Shown in pieces: positions 38,872-52,090 of a stretch of 64,000 nt of DNA. The stretch is from positions 8,370,924 to 8,434,923 of the forward strand of contig NC_091023.1 in NCBI RefSeq assembly GCF_041296385.1, written 5' to 3'. How positions within the stretch are numbered: position 1 is the stretch's first letter; the number at the start of each line of letters is the position of its first letter. Under the pieces are notes generated by a model. That model searched no databases and had not been told where the DNA came from. It saw nothing but the letters and a program-made list of their open reading frames with translations. This DNA comes from Aphelocoma coerulescens. Lineage: Eukaryota > Chordata > Aves > Passeriformes > Corvidae. A program made the translations under genes and the position numbers.

Positions 38872-41800
38872 TAAATTGAAATAACTATTTAGGATTTGGG
38901 TGCTGGGGGGTCTATTTTGTTTTGCTTCGTTTTTAATCTCGTGTTCTGGCTTTCTTCTTCCCCTTTTTTGTGCAATTTATCTACCCATTCCTGTTGTCAA
39001 ATCAGGCTTGCACAGACAGCCATGGCAGATACGTTTGTGTTGGCTTCCTCAGTGATGATGTCAGGAACTGGACTCTTCTCTGCAGTAGAGGAGTGAATAT
39101 GCCTTGGACATTTTTTATTATTCTTTTTTAATTAAGAAAAGAAAGCTTATGCTGACTCAGGAATAATGGCATGCCTAACACCTTAAGATTTTGAGGTGGG
39201 AGGTCTGCCTTTTTCTCAGATCTGTTTAGTACTAGATGAAGTTATGGCTTGAGAAACCTGTGTTCGAGGTTTGGCTGAGCATGTTATTTGCTACATTTGT
39301 GCTTCAGCCTTCATCAAAAAACTGGCAGTACAAGTAAGGTTTTGGAGGGATGGCCACACTGAAAGCTGTTGGATGATCAGGTTCCATGTTGAATGGGGTG
39401 TACGATTCTTAGATGTAAGCTTGTAAGACCAAGAAAATGTAATAAGGAATCCAATTTACCTGAACTTGGTGTTATAGGTCCATAATGACTTATACATACC
39501 CAGAATGACTTTTGTATCTTCTCTGTTTGAGAAACTTCTACTCCCTGTCTTCTTCTACTCACACTTAGCTGGTAGAGCATTCAGTCATGTCAGATGGTGC
39601 TGAGAAGATATTTCATTCTTCTCGTCTGAAATAACTGAGGTTTGCTGACTTTCCTGTATATTAGAAGACACTCAATAGTTGCCTCAACCTGTTGAGGCAG
39701 TTGGCTCAAAAAATATGAATTTTCTTGGAGCAAGACAATTGCTTACTTAATTATGCAATTAAATGCATAAGTGTGTCTAGCAAAGGGGAGAGTCAAGAAT
39801 TCTCTGAAGTTTTGTGTTTAGAGAAAGCTGAGGAGAAAAAGGGAAAATAACTTGGAAAAAATTGTCAAATTAGTTTTACAGTATGTTTTTTCATTTGTAG
39901 GTTGTACCAAAAGATTTGAATTTTAGAAATCAGCAAAACTGCAGTTTCTGAATTATAATAAATTTTATTCTTTATAACACATTTTTAAACTTATTTGGAA
40001 TAGTCTATTGCAAGTTCTGTTTCAAAGTTTTGGATAAAAGAATCATAGTATGCAAAACTGTAATTCGAGTCAGATAACTTGTCAACATCTTGTGCCAAAA
40101 CCATTTCATTCATTCTGGAGTTGTCAAAGTGAGGTTTTAAAGAGTTTTCACAGATTTTAATGGACTTTTTTTCTTCCCTGATGGATTATTCTATTTTTAT
40201 TGTTTTCTCAGTCATTGTTCATGATTCCTTATGTAATCAAGAACTTTACTCAAATAACATTTATGGGGAGAAAATAATTATTAGAGATCTTTTTTACCTT
40301 GATCTTAGCTTATCTTTCTTACAGGTAATTTTTATAATTACAATAGTTATGCTTTATAATATTCCATTTTTATAAAATGAATGGGATAGTGGGTTTCTCT
40401 GTGTTGGATGGATCTCAGAAAGTTTTTCTAGGCTGTGCAAGATCTCCATAGAATTTACTGCTTTTGAGCTACAGAGCACTTGAGGCTTCTGTGTCCATCT
40501 TTGAGAAAAAAAATTTGTTTCATGCAGTTGATACTCTGTTTTTAAATAGAGATATAAATATGAAATAGAAAATAGGTATATGCTATACTGAAAGTGTCCA
40601 GAGCTCTCTGAAAACTGGAAGTTTGAAGGTCTGGTTAATTCCTGCTCTAGTGTTGCCCACTAGAGATCTATCACTTCTGCTTCAAGGTTTTTGTTATCAT
40701 AATTCCTGAACTGGTGAGTTACGCTGGCACTCTGGTAAATAATTATTGTTAGTATCATGAATTCATACCCTATTTAGTAGAAATAAAAACATTCAATGGA
40801 AATTGAATTGAATATATGATAACATTCAATGACCTATAACTCACAGATCTGGTATTCTGTTAGAGAATGGGACTGCAGAGATCAGAGAAACACAAAGACA
40901 TTTTATGGAGCACATCACATGCCATACTATGGATAATCTCATGTTCCTCTTAGAAACAGAACAATAAACTCTGTGGACGTGTATAATATTGATAGAAAAG
41001 TCCTGGTTTGAGCGTAACCTTAAAAATGGGTGGGTATCACATATTAGGTATGTGATGTTAGGGACCTGGATTTGTTCTACTGCTCTGGGTTGAGGCTGGG
41101 TTCACAATAACTCTTCAGGGCTTTGCATTCATGCTTCTGTTAATGGAGGGCACTGTTGAAAACATCATCAGGAAACACAGCAAGGCGACTTTCATGCACT
41201 AATTTTTTTCCTCTCTGGCTCCTAAAGAGACCCTTCAGCATTCTTGCTTCTTGAGTTTTTTCTTGTACCCAAACACTTAAACCAAGTAATCCTTATATGC
41301 ATCCTGCACAGTGTCCCTGTAAAGCTGAAGGATTGGCTTTAGGTTTAATGTACTATTTGTGGGTTGATGCTGGTGAAGGATTATATGAAAGTATAGAAAG
41401 ATTTGTGGTTTTATTTTCTACTTGTAAGCTCTTTGCTTCATTCCAGCCACGTATAAATTTTACCTTTGGATGTGTGTGCTTTTAGAGTGTCAGGGAGATC
41501 CTTCTCAAGCGAAAATATCTGAGCTACCTGTCGGGGTTTTTAAATAGCTTTTGTTTAGCAAGGTGATACTCTGAAAGAAGCACTCTGTGAACTGTATCCA
41601 CTGCTAATGTAAATCAGAAAAGTCAGGAGGCTCACACTTCTTGCCTCAGTACGAGTGCTATCCTTGTTGATCAATATCTAATAAACCTCAGATGTTCATT
41701 GAAATTCTTTTTCGATGCCAAATCTTGATGTCATGCTGTTTTGCCAGTAAGCATAAAGTGAGATTTATCCTGTATAAGGCCTTTCAACTTCTTTATGCTT

Positions 41801-44800
41801 GAAACAAATTCTATATATTACCTCTGGGTATAAAATATGTATTGTGTATATGTACACAACATATGGAGAGCTCTATTGGGAAGGTGTCTATTTAAGTGTA
41901 ACTAGTTATTATGCTTTTTTAACACTTATAATTCGATGCTAAGGTCCCTGGTTTTGAAGGAGACAGGTCACATTGCCTTCCCTTTCCCAAAACTTCATGA
42001 TTTCCAACTCAATGCAATCATTCAGTGACATGAAGATTTTAAGTAGTGCCTGATTTCCACTTTCTAATATTAATTCTGTGTGTCAATTAACAGATTCAAA
42101 CTCTTCAGAGTAAACCTTACAACTCTGTGAGTGATAGATTCCTGCTGGTGGTTTATGACAGAATAGCACTACATTTTCAAGAATTCTTTCAGATAATACA
42201 CTGCCACTCTTTAATGACAGCAGGAAGTCATCCATCAAATGAAAGTTCTGTGTGTCACTTAAAAAAAAAAAAAACAGACAAAAAACCCCCCCTAATTTTA
42301 ATAAAGAAGGAGGGCTGAACAGGGGGAAGGCAGATGGCAAGCTGATGGAGCTATCCAGTCTAAATTCTCTTAAAAATATTGTTTTTCAAGCCATAAGAGT
42401 AAGGTTGCAAACCATTTTAATTCCAGCTCTAGAAATCTTGGTGCTCTAGCATTCCCTGTACAAAGCAAACAATACAAAAAAATTCAATTCCAGATATGTC
42501 ATGATCTATCTTCTGCTTTCTTTTCTTACCTTCCTTCTTGGTCTGAAAGACAGTAGTTATTGCCTCTGACATAATAATAGTATTACAGTAGAGTAACATA
42601 GAAACAATAATAGTATACAGTATAGTATTCTCCCCTAAAGTGAAGATGTTATAAATGGTTAATTCTAGATTATTTTATGTATGTTTGCAGTTGTATGTAT
42701 ATGTGTATGTGAAGATCATTTAGAAGCAATTTTCTTCCCTTTTAATATAGTCTTCCAGTAACCCTGGAGTCACAAAATATAATTTTCTTTCTTGGTTCAG
42801 TACATTTTATGTAAAGAAGCACTGAAGTACTCTTAACTAACCTGTCCTGAAATTGAAGGGAGAGTTAGAAAGACAGGTTCTCTTCCTTCCTCAAACATTT
42901 TATATAGGAAATTCTTACAGGTGAAAAAGAATAATAGGAGAACACTGTTAGGTGTAGCAGGAGATTGAAAGTGAGGAAATGTAGATCTGGCATCAGCACT
43001 GTGTTGGGAGGAAAAATCAATTAACCTGTACAAGTTAAGAAGTGGTGAAAGGATTGAAAGGTTTTCGGATTCAAAGTTGCTTGTCTTATTCTCACCATTA
43101 AGTACTTCTAGTGGGTGTCAGAGGGAAAAAAAATGAATGTGAAAAGGAAATAAAGGAAACAAGGGAAAAAGAGGCATACATCTAATAAAATGTGAGTTGT
43201 CTAGTCAAATAAACACAACAGAATAAACTACATTGAAAATTACTTCATTAGAACCTATTTCCATCCAGGGCTTCTGAAGTGATCTCTTTCTTGAACTTTA
43301 TGCAGAGCTTTCGGTTAGAAACTCTTTCAAAAGGTTAATGAATCAGGAGATGTTTTCATAAATGTTAGGTCAATTTCAATAGACTGCTCTGCAGCTGGAA
43401 GCAATAGGCTACTTACAGCATAGCTCTGTCTAATACATTCTAGCCATGGATTTACACCCAGAATTCTGGCTATTTACTTTTCTCCTATGCTTCTGTGAAT
43501 TCTTAAACCATCTTTTAAAGTAAATTCCTAATAGAGAGAGGAACTTGCTCAAGAAGACAGACCTGTGAGACATCATGAAATTATGAGGCCATAAAGGAAA
43601 TAGGGGAGGAAGCATAAGCTAGACTCCTAATCAATGGCATTGTATCTTCAGTGTCACTGTTGAACCACTGATTGATCAGTGCAATGGCAATATAAAGAAT
43701 ATATGTGTATTTTGTGGGGTGTGCTAGACATTCTGTATTTCTATTGAACGCCTGACTCAAACCTGTAATAAAAAAGCTGAGCTTGAATGAGTAAGGCAAA
43801 AAAAGCACAAGTAATGAGGTGCCGGATTAATGGAATGATGAAAAAAAAATGCTGTTTTAGCCATGGAATTCTGTCAATTTGCAATTTGTGAATTGATTTA
43901 AGGTGACTTGTGATTTATACAGATCTGATCACTCCAGTGCCCCCTGTATCATCACATCATGGATGACTGTGTATTAGGATTTCTTGGATTATTTTCAAGA
44001 CTGTATTTTTCTAAAGATTTCTCAACCCATCCTTGTTTGGGTCAGTGTTTCTTTTTATGTCCTAAATAAGGTTCCAGTCCTGCCCTGAGCTGTTATTCCC
44101 ATAGACCTGAGGAGGGCACTTATGCAGGCCCATTTTTAGAAATAAAATCTGCATTTTATGCATGGTATTAGCAACCTTTTTGTGCACTTAGAGCTTGCTT
44201 TCAGGTTTTGTCCATCCCATTCATTGCAAGCAAATAAATTTATTTTCTATAGTGCCTAAAATAACCTTTTATATTTTATATAGTGTAAAAAAAGTTCCTA
44301 TTAAAATAATAGGAAAAAAGGGCAAGATATTAGAACTCTTTTCATACACAGAGTGAGAAAACAATCTAGTTCTCCTAGTGGCCTATCTTGCATAGGTGGC
44401 AAGACTTTTATTCTTGAATTATACATGCTTATTAACAGAAAGTATTCATAGCCTTTGTTTGGAGAGATTTCTTTGAAAGATGTCAACCTTCCAATAATAA
44501 AAGGACTTGAATAAAACTATAGTTCTGATACAGTTGAACTGTAAGACTTCTTGGAAGATAAATTCAGATCTGTCATTTTCAGAATAATTTCTGATAAATT
44601 TCAGGGGGCTGATCTCAGGTCAGATGTGGGTAAGTCTTTTCTTGGGTTGTGTGTGAATACAGAAATTCCATTCAAAAGAGGACAAAAGACAAACACTCTG
44701 TATTCAGAATCTCAAAATGCAGCTACCTTCCATATATCAAATAGAAGGACCGTGAATAATTCACTTCATGTTTGAAAAGTTCAGAATTCAGGCTAACAGT

Positions 44801-44838
44801 CTGTGATATATTGATAAAATATTTGTAACCTAAGCAGC
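38872..44838. other. Gene-free unique AT-rich sequence
   Basis: No gene or repeat family recognised. Minor items are a 7-bp inverted repeat (41842-41848 with 41853-41859), A14 at 42261-42274 followed by C7 at 42286-42292, and scattered short frames of 85 codons or fewer on both strands. Confidence 0.6.
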
Positions 44839-44854
44839 TTTTTTTTTTTTTTTT
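44839..44854 (-). repeat. Poly(T) tract, T16
   Basis: A run of 16 thymines (poly-A on the minus strand). No retroposon body is recognisable next to it on the minus strand, so it is recorded only as a mononucleotide repeat. Confidence 0.9.
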
Positions 44855-47800
44855 CTAACACCCATCACCAGCACCCCTGCTAGAATTTAACTAATTTATA
44901 TACCTGGTCAATATTTCTCCAGTTCAGAGGATAGGTCTTTAATCACTTAGAAATGAGCAGGAATCAGATAGCAAAACTCCTCTCCCACATTTAGTGCTGT
45001 TGGAACACAAAGAAACTCTAGACAGAGTACTTAACGATTTTAGCAGAGAATCTTTGCCACTTCATAAACTCAGTACACTTACAGTTGTGTGGGAGACTGA
45101 AAGACAGAACAATGTCACTAGGGTAAAATTCACCAATTGTTATTCTTAATTATGTTTATATGCATAATTCATAAATATTCTTCATAGGCAAGAGACGAAA
45201 AAAGATAAAATTGAAAAAAAGCACAGAATTCTTCACAAAATAACTACAATATAATTAGGCAATATATTTAACATGCTTATTACCAATATGATTTTTAGTT
45301 ACAAAGTTAAATAATGTCTCCCTTTGGAGGGAGAAAAAAAATAGAAAAGGAGGGATGGAGTGAAGAAAAAGAAAAACCCTTGCTTTGCCTTATCCCATGT
45401 GGTGAATGATTCTGTTCTAACTTCTCCTACCAACAAATGTAAGAACAGAAGGTCAGACAAAAGGAGGGCCTGGGCTGTGCTTATCATGTTTACAGGAGCT
45501 GCTGAGGTCCCTCCTCAAACAGCTCAAGGGTGCATTTCATCTCCCAAACCAGGCTTTGTGGGATGGTGGCTAAGTGCAGCACAAGGGAAGAACCTCCCCC
45601 AGCTCTTCAGATCACACCTCTATTTTCTGAACAGAGAAAGCTACCAACTACATAAGCTTGGCAATTTTATTCAAACTGCCTCCAGATGCCTCTTTATGTG
45701 GGACTGAACCAGCTCCTGACCTCACAGTCACTATGGTGGTTCCTATAATTTTCTCTCTGATATTCCTAAAGAATTAGATTCCTGCATACCGAATAATATT
45801 TTAATCTTTACTACATGGGAACTGTGAGAGGACATAAGATTTTCATGCAAATTGTAGAACGGATAATTTTTAATTTTTTTTATTCTAACAGTTGAGCTGA
45901 CATGCAAACCTGAAAAGGACCTTCTGAGAAGGCACAAAGAGCTACCATTTATAAAATCTGATTTCATATTCTACAGGACTATTGCCTGTACTGGAAAAAA
46001 ATATCCTATGCTAATATTCATTCATAATCTCTCTGTTTAAAAGATATCCTGCCTTGCACTTCTGTCACTACAGTGTTATCATCTGATAGTGTGTATGTAC
46101 CTTAAACAACCATTAATTATAACCTGTCAAGGTTGTTATATTATTTACCTCTAAAATCGTGAGCAAATGTAAATTGTGCCTGAGTCTTCTAGAATTGAAA
46201 ATAAAATTAAATGCTCTGCCTCAGCCAGAAGTAAATCAGATCTTTGGGAAAGCCCTGCAGGTGTTTTTAAGTTAGCACAGTACAGAATTTACTTAATATA
46301 TCAATGTAGGATTTAATTGAAAGTCAACTCAAACCATATTCTTCTCCTTCTCCCTGTTCTGTGATAACCCTACAATTAATTTTCAACAGCAAGAAAACAA
46401 TTTATTCAATCAAGATGATACACTTCCTTAGTCACAAACTGCTTAAGACTTCAAACTTCAAATAGCTTTAAAAGCAAAGTATCAGATAAAATTTTACTTT
46501 GAAAAGAAGGAAGAAACTCCACACTCAAGCATATCACACTAATTCAGAAACTGATGTCTCACTACTGCGCTTCCCTAGCACTAGATTTAGGCATGGAGTT
46601 AATTTTCCAGAGTAGTGCACATTCCCCTTGAACACTGTGGTTGAGGGCTGTATCAAAGGGATCCTCTAATGCTAAAGTGTGTATTCCTTATTCAGCTGAG
46701 TGTTCAAAGCAAGGAAATTCCTTAATTTCAGCAGAGGCTTCCAAAGGTTGTGTTTGAAACAGTAACTCATCATTTGCAGATGCCTTTGCTGGACTTCGTT
46801 CAGAATTCAAATATTCAGTGTTTGGACGTTCAGGATTGGATGCTTTTCTTTCAATGTTTCTTGTAGTCTGGGATTTTCAGGTTTTCATCTTGCTGGAAAT
46901 CTGTACCTAGTTCATTAGCCAATTAATTGGCTCCCCAGGATGGCCCCTACCCAGTGCTTCCCTCTCTGAGGTAATATGGAGAATGACACCCAGGGCTTTT
47001 TTTTAGAACTGCTTTCAAGCATTGCTGGGTCATATTCAGTAAGTATTCTTTGTGCAAATTTGGGATTATCTAGGGAATGATTGTGAATATGATACCACCA
47101 AATCTAATCTGAATGAGCAAAGCAATTGGAGAGTGCTGTAGGTACATGAGCAGATGGCTCGGTGCACTGACCTAAGGTTGTCAATGCATTTACTTGCTTA
47201 GCAATACTATTTCATGACCAAGAGCTTTGCCTGCCTCAAAAACAGAGCTCTGAGCAGTGCTTTAGTTATACAGAAACATTATCACTTGGACAGATTTTCC
47301 GGTGACAGTGCTAACTCTGAAATGGGAATCCTTAAAGGTACTGGAGTAATGAAAATAAAAATCTTGGTGTACCTACTTGTAAAAGCATTGTAGTCACCTC
47401 CACAGACTACTAGAGTTGAAAGTAATGGTGAAAGCAAATGTCAGTTAAAAGATATGTAAATAATGTGTCAGACTATAATTTTGTGGAAGCATACTCATAT
47501 TAACTATCGTCTTTTAAAACAATTTAAAAAAAAACCTACAAAGAATGTCTGCTGTGTCGTGCCTCAAATGCATGGCAGTGCAGCATAACACGCTTCTGTT
47601 GGTATTAGAGATATTTAAAATCTGTCATAAAACAAGTAATTGTAAACTATGCCCTGCTTCCTTCATGGATACACAACCAGGAAAATTCTGGAAGGGTGTC
47701 CTGATACTGATGTCTCATCCACCATACTGTTAAATACAACAAAACCACATGGTGATAGAAACCGCTCCTGATTTAATTATTGCAGTACCTGTGACTTTTT

Positions 47801-47942
47801 GCCTGTAAAGTCACTTCTGGACCAATAATAAGGTGGAGGAAAATTAGTTTAAGAGATTACAACCCATTATTATGAGCAGATTGAGAAGAACAAACTAATC
47901 CTATAATATCTCTTAACAAAATATCTTCGCAGATCATTCACT
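44855..47942. other. Gene-free unique AT-rich sequence
   Basis: No gene seen. The 115-codon plus-strand frame at 45360-45707 starts in a lysine-rich simple stretch and then has no recognisable motif. An octamer-type site lies at 45845-45852. There is no repeat family I can name. Confidence 0.6.
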
Positions 47943-47998
47943 GGTTTTATTTGATTTTGTTTGGATTTTTTTCTGTTTGTTTGGTTTGGGGTTTTTTT
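47943..47998 (+). repeat. G/T-rich low-complexity tract
   Basis: A 56-bp run that is almost entirely G and T with TTTG, TTGG and GGTTTGGGG words. It is of the same type as the tracts at 23905-23971, 51424-51503 and, on the opposite strand, 38690-38871. Confidence 0.75.
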
Positions 47999-48511
47999 AA
48001 TCACTTGGACAAATTGAACTTTATGGATGAACACCTAATCTTTGAGAATGTGTAGAACATAAGTTATTCAGGGGAAGTTTAAGAAAGATTTGTAAGTTAA
48101 AAAAAAATGGAAGAGGAGAGGAAAATTATAAAGGAGTTGGCTTAACTTCAATATCTGTAAAAGCACTGAAAACATTGGTCTGTTTTTGAGCTCAAAATGG
48201 CAAAGTATTGATTAAAAATATATTGTATTTGTGCTCACTGAAAGCTAGTGTACTATACTTTGATAAGAATAAGCTGTTCATTCACCAAAAGAGGTAAAAT
48301 TGGAAATCCTTCAGAACAGGACCTGACAATTACAAGAAATTGCACATAAATCGCAAGTGACAAATATCATATTGTCACAAGGGAACAAGTATTCCCACAA
48401 TATATCACAATAATATATATCATGCATGCAGTCCCCAGAGCCATGGTATATTTTGCAGACCAGAAAAGACAAGAAATTGTTCTCCATTGTACATATCATT
48501 GGAAAGACTGT

Positions 48512-48815
48512 CTGCTGTGTCCAGGTCTGGGCACTCCACTGCAGGGAAATAGAAATTGTTTGAACAAACTGAAAAGGAACTTAGCATAATTTTCACAGAA
48601 AAAAGGAAGAAAGGATATAGGAATGTTTAGCATAAAGGGGGTGGTGTGAAAATGTTTTCCAGTGTAGTATGCAGAGACGTAAGGAACTTATTCTTCCTGT
48701 CTAGGATGGGTGAAATAAACATCATCTTAAAATACAGTAAGAAAGATTTAAGTGAGACAAAAGAAAAGTTCCTAGTGAAAAACATTATGGAGCACTTGAC
48801 TAAATTGTTTTACCT
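48512..48815 (+). mobile_element. Decayed CR1-like LINE fragment, forward orientation
   Basis: The forward-strand landmarks of the CR1 ORF2 C-terminal region appear in the right order: TGCTGTGTCCAGGTCTGGGC at 48513 (usual form 'tgtgtccagttctgggc'), GGAATGTTTAGCATAAAG near 48620 ('tgtttagcctggagaag'), and AAGAAAGATTTAAGTGAGAC with AAAAGTTCCTAGTGAAAAAC near 48740-48784 ('agatttagattggatattaggaaaaaattc'). Substitutions and indels are heavy and no frame remains open across it. The plus-strand frame at 48646-48864 is a product of this remnant. It is an old copy; it could also be another CR1/L3-clade LINE. Confidence 0.5.
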
Positions 48816-51423
48816 CTCAAAGTGCTGCTTGTACCTACAGTCTGTATTTCTCTTATGTGGATGAAGTAGTTATACATTGATATGTTCGTAATTTCATGGG
48901 TCTTTCAAACCCAAACTAAACCCCTGGGTCTCTTACTCAGACTGTAAGTTCAAATTCCCTAAAGGGTTCAGAACATATGTAGAGTATGTGTAGTTTATAT
49001 AACCATCTTGTTTTACATCTTTTAAAATGTCTGAAAAGAAACTGTTCCCAGTCCAAAATCTGGATGCAAATATCCTGGAATTTTGTGGAGAGGATTTCAA
49101 CCCTGTATTCAAGCTTGAATTATGCATCCTAAATCCCTATCTGATTTGGAGCTATTTTGTGCAAGAAAGCATTTGGAATTAATTATTTTTTTGCAGTTTT
49201 TAATTAGAAAAAGAATCTGACTGATTACATTCTCCCCTTCAATTAACTAAAATAATTTCACTTCTGGGCTTATACCTTGCATTCCAAATTGCAACTAAAA
49301 GTGAATAGTAAAACCTGGTGGTAGGATCCCTACAAATAAAGGTTCAAAGCAGGAATGCTCAGAGATTTTAAACTGCATGGGAATGAACAATAATGCTCTA
49401 ATGTTTTAGGGCAATTTAAGATTCTTTTTTCTCCTCTATTTGTTCCCAGAAGAACACTTACTTTTATATAATGCACGAATATCAAGATTTGTGGTGGGAA
49501 TACTTCACATCTACAAATGGTGGTCCCACTGGGATTTGTAGCACTGTTTTAGATTTCTGTTTCCTGCTTCAGATTTCTGATTCAGTTTCCTGAAGTTTCA
49601 CCATCACACCAAATGCCTTTTCAGAAGAGTTCTGTTTTAGTGCTTTTCTGATTATACACAGCTCCCTTTATATACCTCGATTGGGTTACATTGAATCACA
49701 CTGTCAAATTAATTGAAAAACATGGGTTAGTCATAGCAAAAACACATGTATATAAGAGGCAGCAAGTCATCAGCACATGCTAAATATGATTTGTTGTTTT
49801 AAAAAACAGTTTATATCAAATCTTCTTGCATCCTTTTTTAGAGGAGGAGAGATATTTCCATTAGTACTGATTGAAAGTCAAGTCGGCATTGTCTGTGCCA
49901 AGAGAGAACCACAGAATCCCATTTGACATCTATTTTTTATGGCCTAGTACCCTTCAGTTTCCTCCTTAACATATTTTGCTCTGTTTAAGATTAATTCCGT
50001 TTAAAGCAGGACTCTCCGTTTTTGTAGTTCAAAAAAACACAGTCATCATCTCTAGGTATTTCTGCAGATCCTCACATCCTCCCGTGCCTTGGTCATGCTG
50101 TCTTTCTTCCCTACAGCTCCAAGTCAGTACCTTTCCAGTCAGTTCACACAGCTAAAATTGCTGTCTAGGTTCACCAGGTCACATCTTGGTTACCATAAAC
50201 CCTTGTTCTCTTGCCTGGAGAAACGCAGTCTTACTTTCTGAATATCTGCATAAATTCATTTTTCTAGCTAATCATTCAGGCTTTGTATCTCTCCACTGAT
50301 TTTTCTATAGCATCAAAGAGAAGTCACTTGTCCTCACTTTCAAGATTGTTGCCCTGCCCAACTTATCCTCATTTGTTCAGCCCAAACTATTTTATTCTTG
50401 AATCTGATCATCCCTTCTTTTTCAACATGACTGAAAACTTCATAAGTGTGTTTTGGCTTTGTGTCTTTGAGACTTGGGAGTTGCTGCCTGAAAAGTTCTG
50501 CAAACCACTCTTTAATCATCCATCTCCCCTCAGAAGAATTTGCCAAACACTAAATTTCCAGTCAAGTGAAAGCATTGGCTGATGTTAATCCAGATGATTT
50601 TGTCTTTAGTCCTAGAGCCTAATGCTAGATAGTGGATGATTGTGTATTCACTAAGCCACCAACATTAAACCAGCCTTGTAGAATTTTTGGAAGTAAGGAT
50701 TATTTTTTTTCTGAGCTTGTAGATCACTTTGAAATATGTCTGGGCACTAGAATAATACAGAATATATTAAATAGTGCTCTTCATTATGATAATAAAGCTA
50801 TTATAATATGATGTGAGAAAAGATCAGTGAAATATTGGGCATTCCATAGAGTCATGTTTTTGTGGGTTTTTTTTTTCCTTCAAAGCCTGCACTTTGTCAT
50901 GTTTTGTATGACAGAGGGATGTTATGATATCTGTGCTGTACTGCTCTGGTCTCCTTGTTTTACTCTGGCTCAAAAAAAGACAACTCGATCATAATGTCAA
51001 TCAAACTGCTCTTCCTGCTAATTGTGCCAGTGTAATGATTTTAATTTAAATAAAAAATAGACAAAGAAAAGTTTGATGTGAGAACTTCTAAAACTGATTT
51101 GAAATTCTGTGCTCCACAGTAAGAGGCATTGTTCATTAGTGAACTGAGATGGAATAATTACACTGGAAGGTACCATGTAAAGCAGAGCACTGGTATCATA
51201 GGTTGTCATAGAATTGATGTCAGAAGATATTGTCATCTTTATTTTTTTTGGTAAATATCTTCTGAGAATGACTGAAAATGAGATTTGGGGAAATTATTCA
51301 TTATAAGTGGAAAGATCAGGTTGGCTTTCACAGTATTGTAGCCTGTGTTGCTCAAGATCAAGATTTTTAAAAATTAGACTGTCCTAAACCCAGCATGATT
51401 AAGCTTTGGATTGGCTATTTTTT
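48816..51423. other. Gene-free unique AT-rich sequence
   Basis: No gene or named repeat is recognised. The paired frames at 50283-50582 (plus) and 50340-50546 (minus) overlap on opposite strands and match nothing known. An octamer-type site lies at 49064-49071. Confidence 0.6.
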
Positions 51424-51503
51424 CTTAGCTTTTTGTTTGTTTGGAGGGTTTTTTGGTTGTTGTTTTTTGTTGTTTGGGGTTGGTTGGTTGAGGGCTTTTT
51501 TTC
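51424..51503 (+). repeat. G/T-rich tract with a G-quadruplex-type motif
   Basis: About 80 bp made almost only of G and T. Its right part, 51476-51494, has four G runs (GGGG, GG, GG, GGG) separated by 2-4 nt, the pattern of a two-tetrad G-quadruplex. The glycine/phenylalanine-rich start of the plus-strand frame at 51395-51661 is a translation of this tract. Confidence 0.75.
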
Positions 51504-51949
51504 CCATACCCAGATACATCTCTAAGATCACATCATTGTTTGCTTATCTGTCTGAAAAGAAGACAGAATCAGATGTAGCTGATTTACACATGAATTTCAG
51601 GAAAAAAATATGCAAGACTTCAGAAAATATAAAACAGGGAAACTATAGCTTTTTTTTTTAATTGCATTAATGAACATCAGAAACTCCTGAAGAGTTGGAA
51701 GAGTTGCAGGTTATAATCCTGCTTGAGGCACTTGTGTAGTTGAAACCCACTGAATTCAATTAATAAAAGAAGAAATATTTGGCATGAATTACATTTAGCT
51801 GAGTTTACAAATGGCTCCCTGGTAAAAATAAGCATGTATAAATTGTTTAAGTAGTGTTTAAACAGTAACATAAAGAGGGTGCAGTAAATAATTTCAAAAA
51901 TATTGTCCTTAAGCAAAAGTTATGGTTTAGTTTAGAAATTCATAGGAAC

Positions 51950-52075
51950 ACAGACATTTTGTGCTGGATAAAAGCAGGCAGTCCAGTATCCTATCCCTAG
52001 AAGTGACCCAACCCATATTCTTTCGAAGGGCCTATAACAGGCAGGCACATCTTCACACATGTCTAAATCCTGATC
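51950..52075 (+). repeat. Possible ancient amniote interspersed repeat
   Basis: The stretch with TGCTGGATAAAAGCAGGCAG and AGTCCAGTATCCTATCCCTA near 51962-52002 resembles the 'tctagcccagtatcctgtctc' block of old CR1/L3-type repeats that are common in turtles and crocodilians and survive as fragments in birds. The similarity is from memory and limited to about 60 bp, so the family and the edges are uncertain. Confidence 0.35.
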
Positions 52076-52090
52076 TTACCAGTGATTTTG

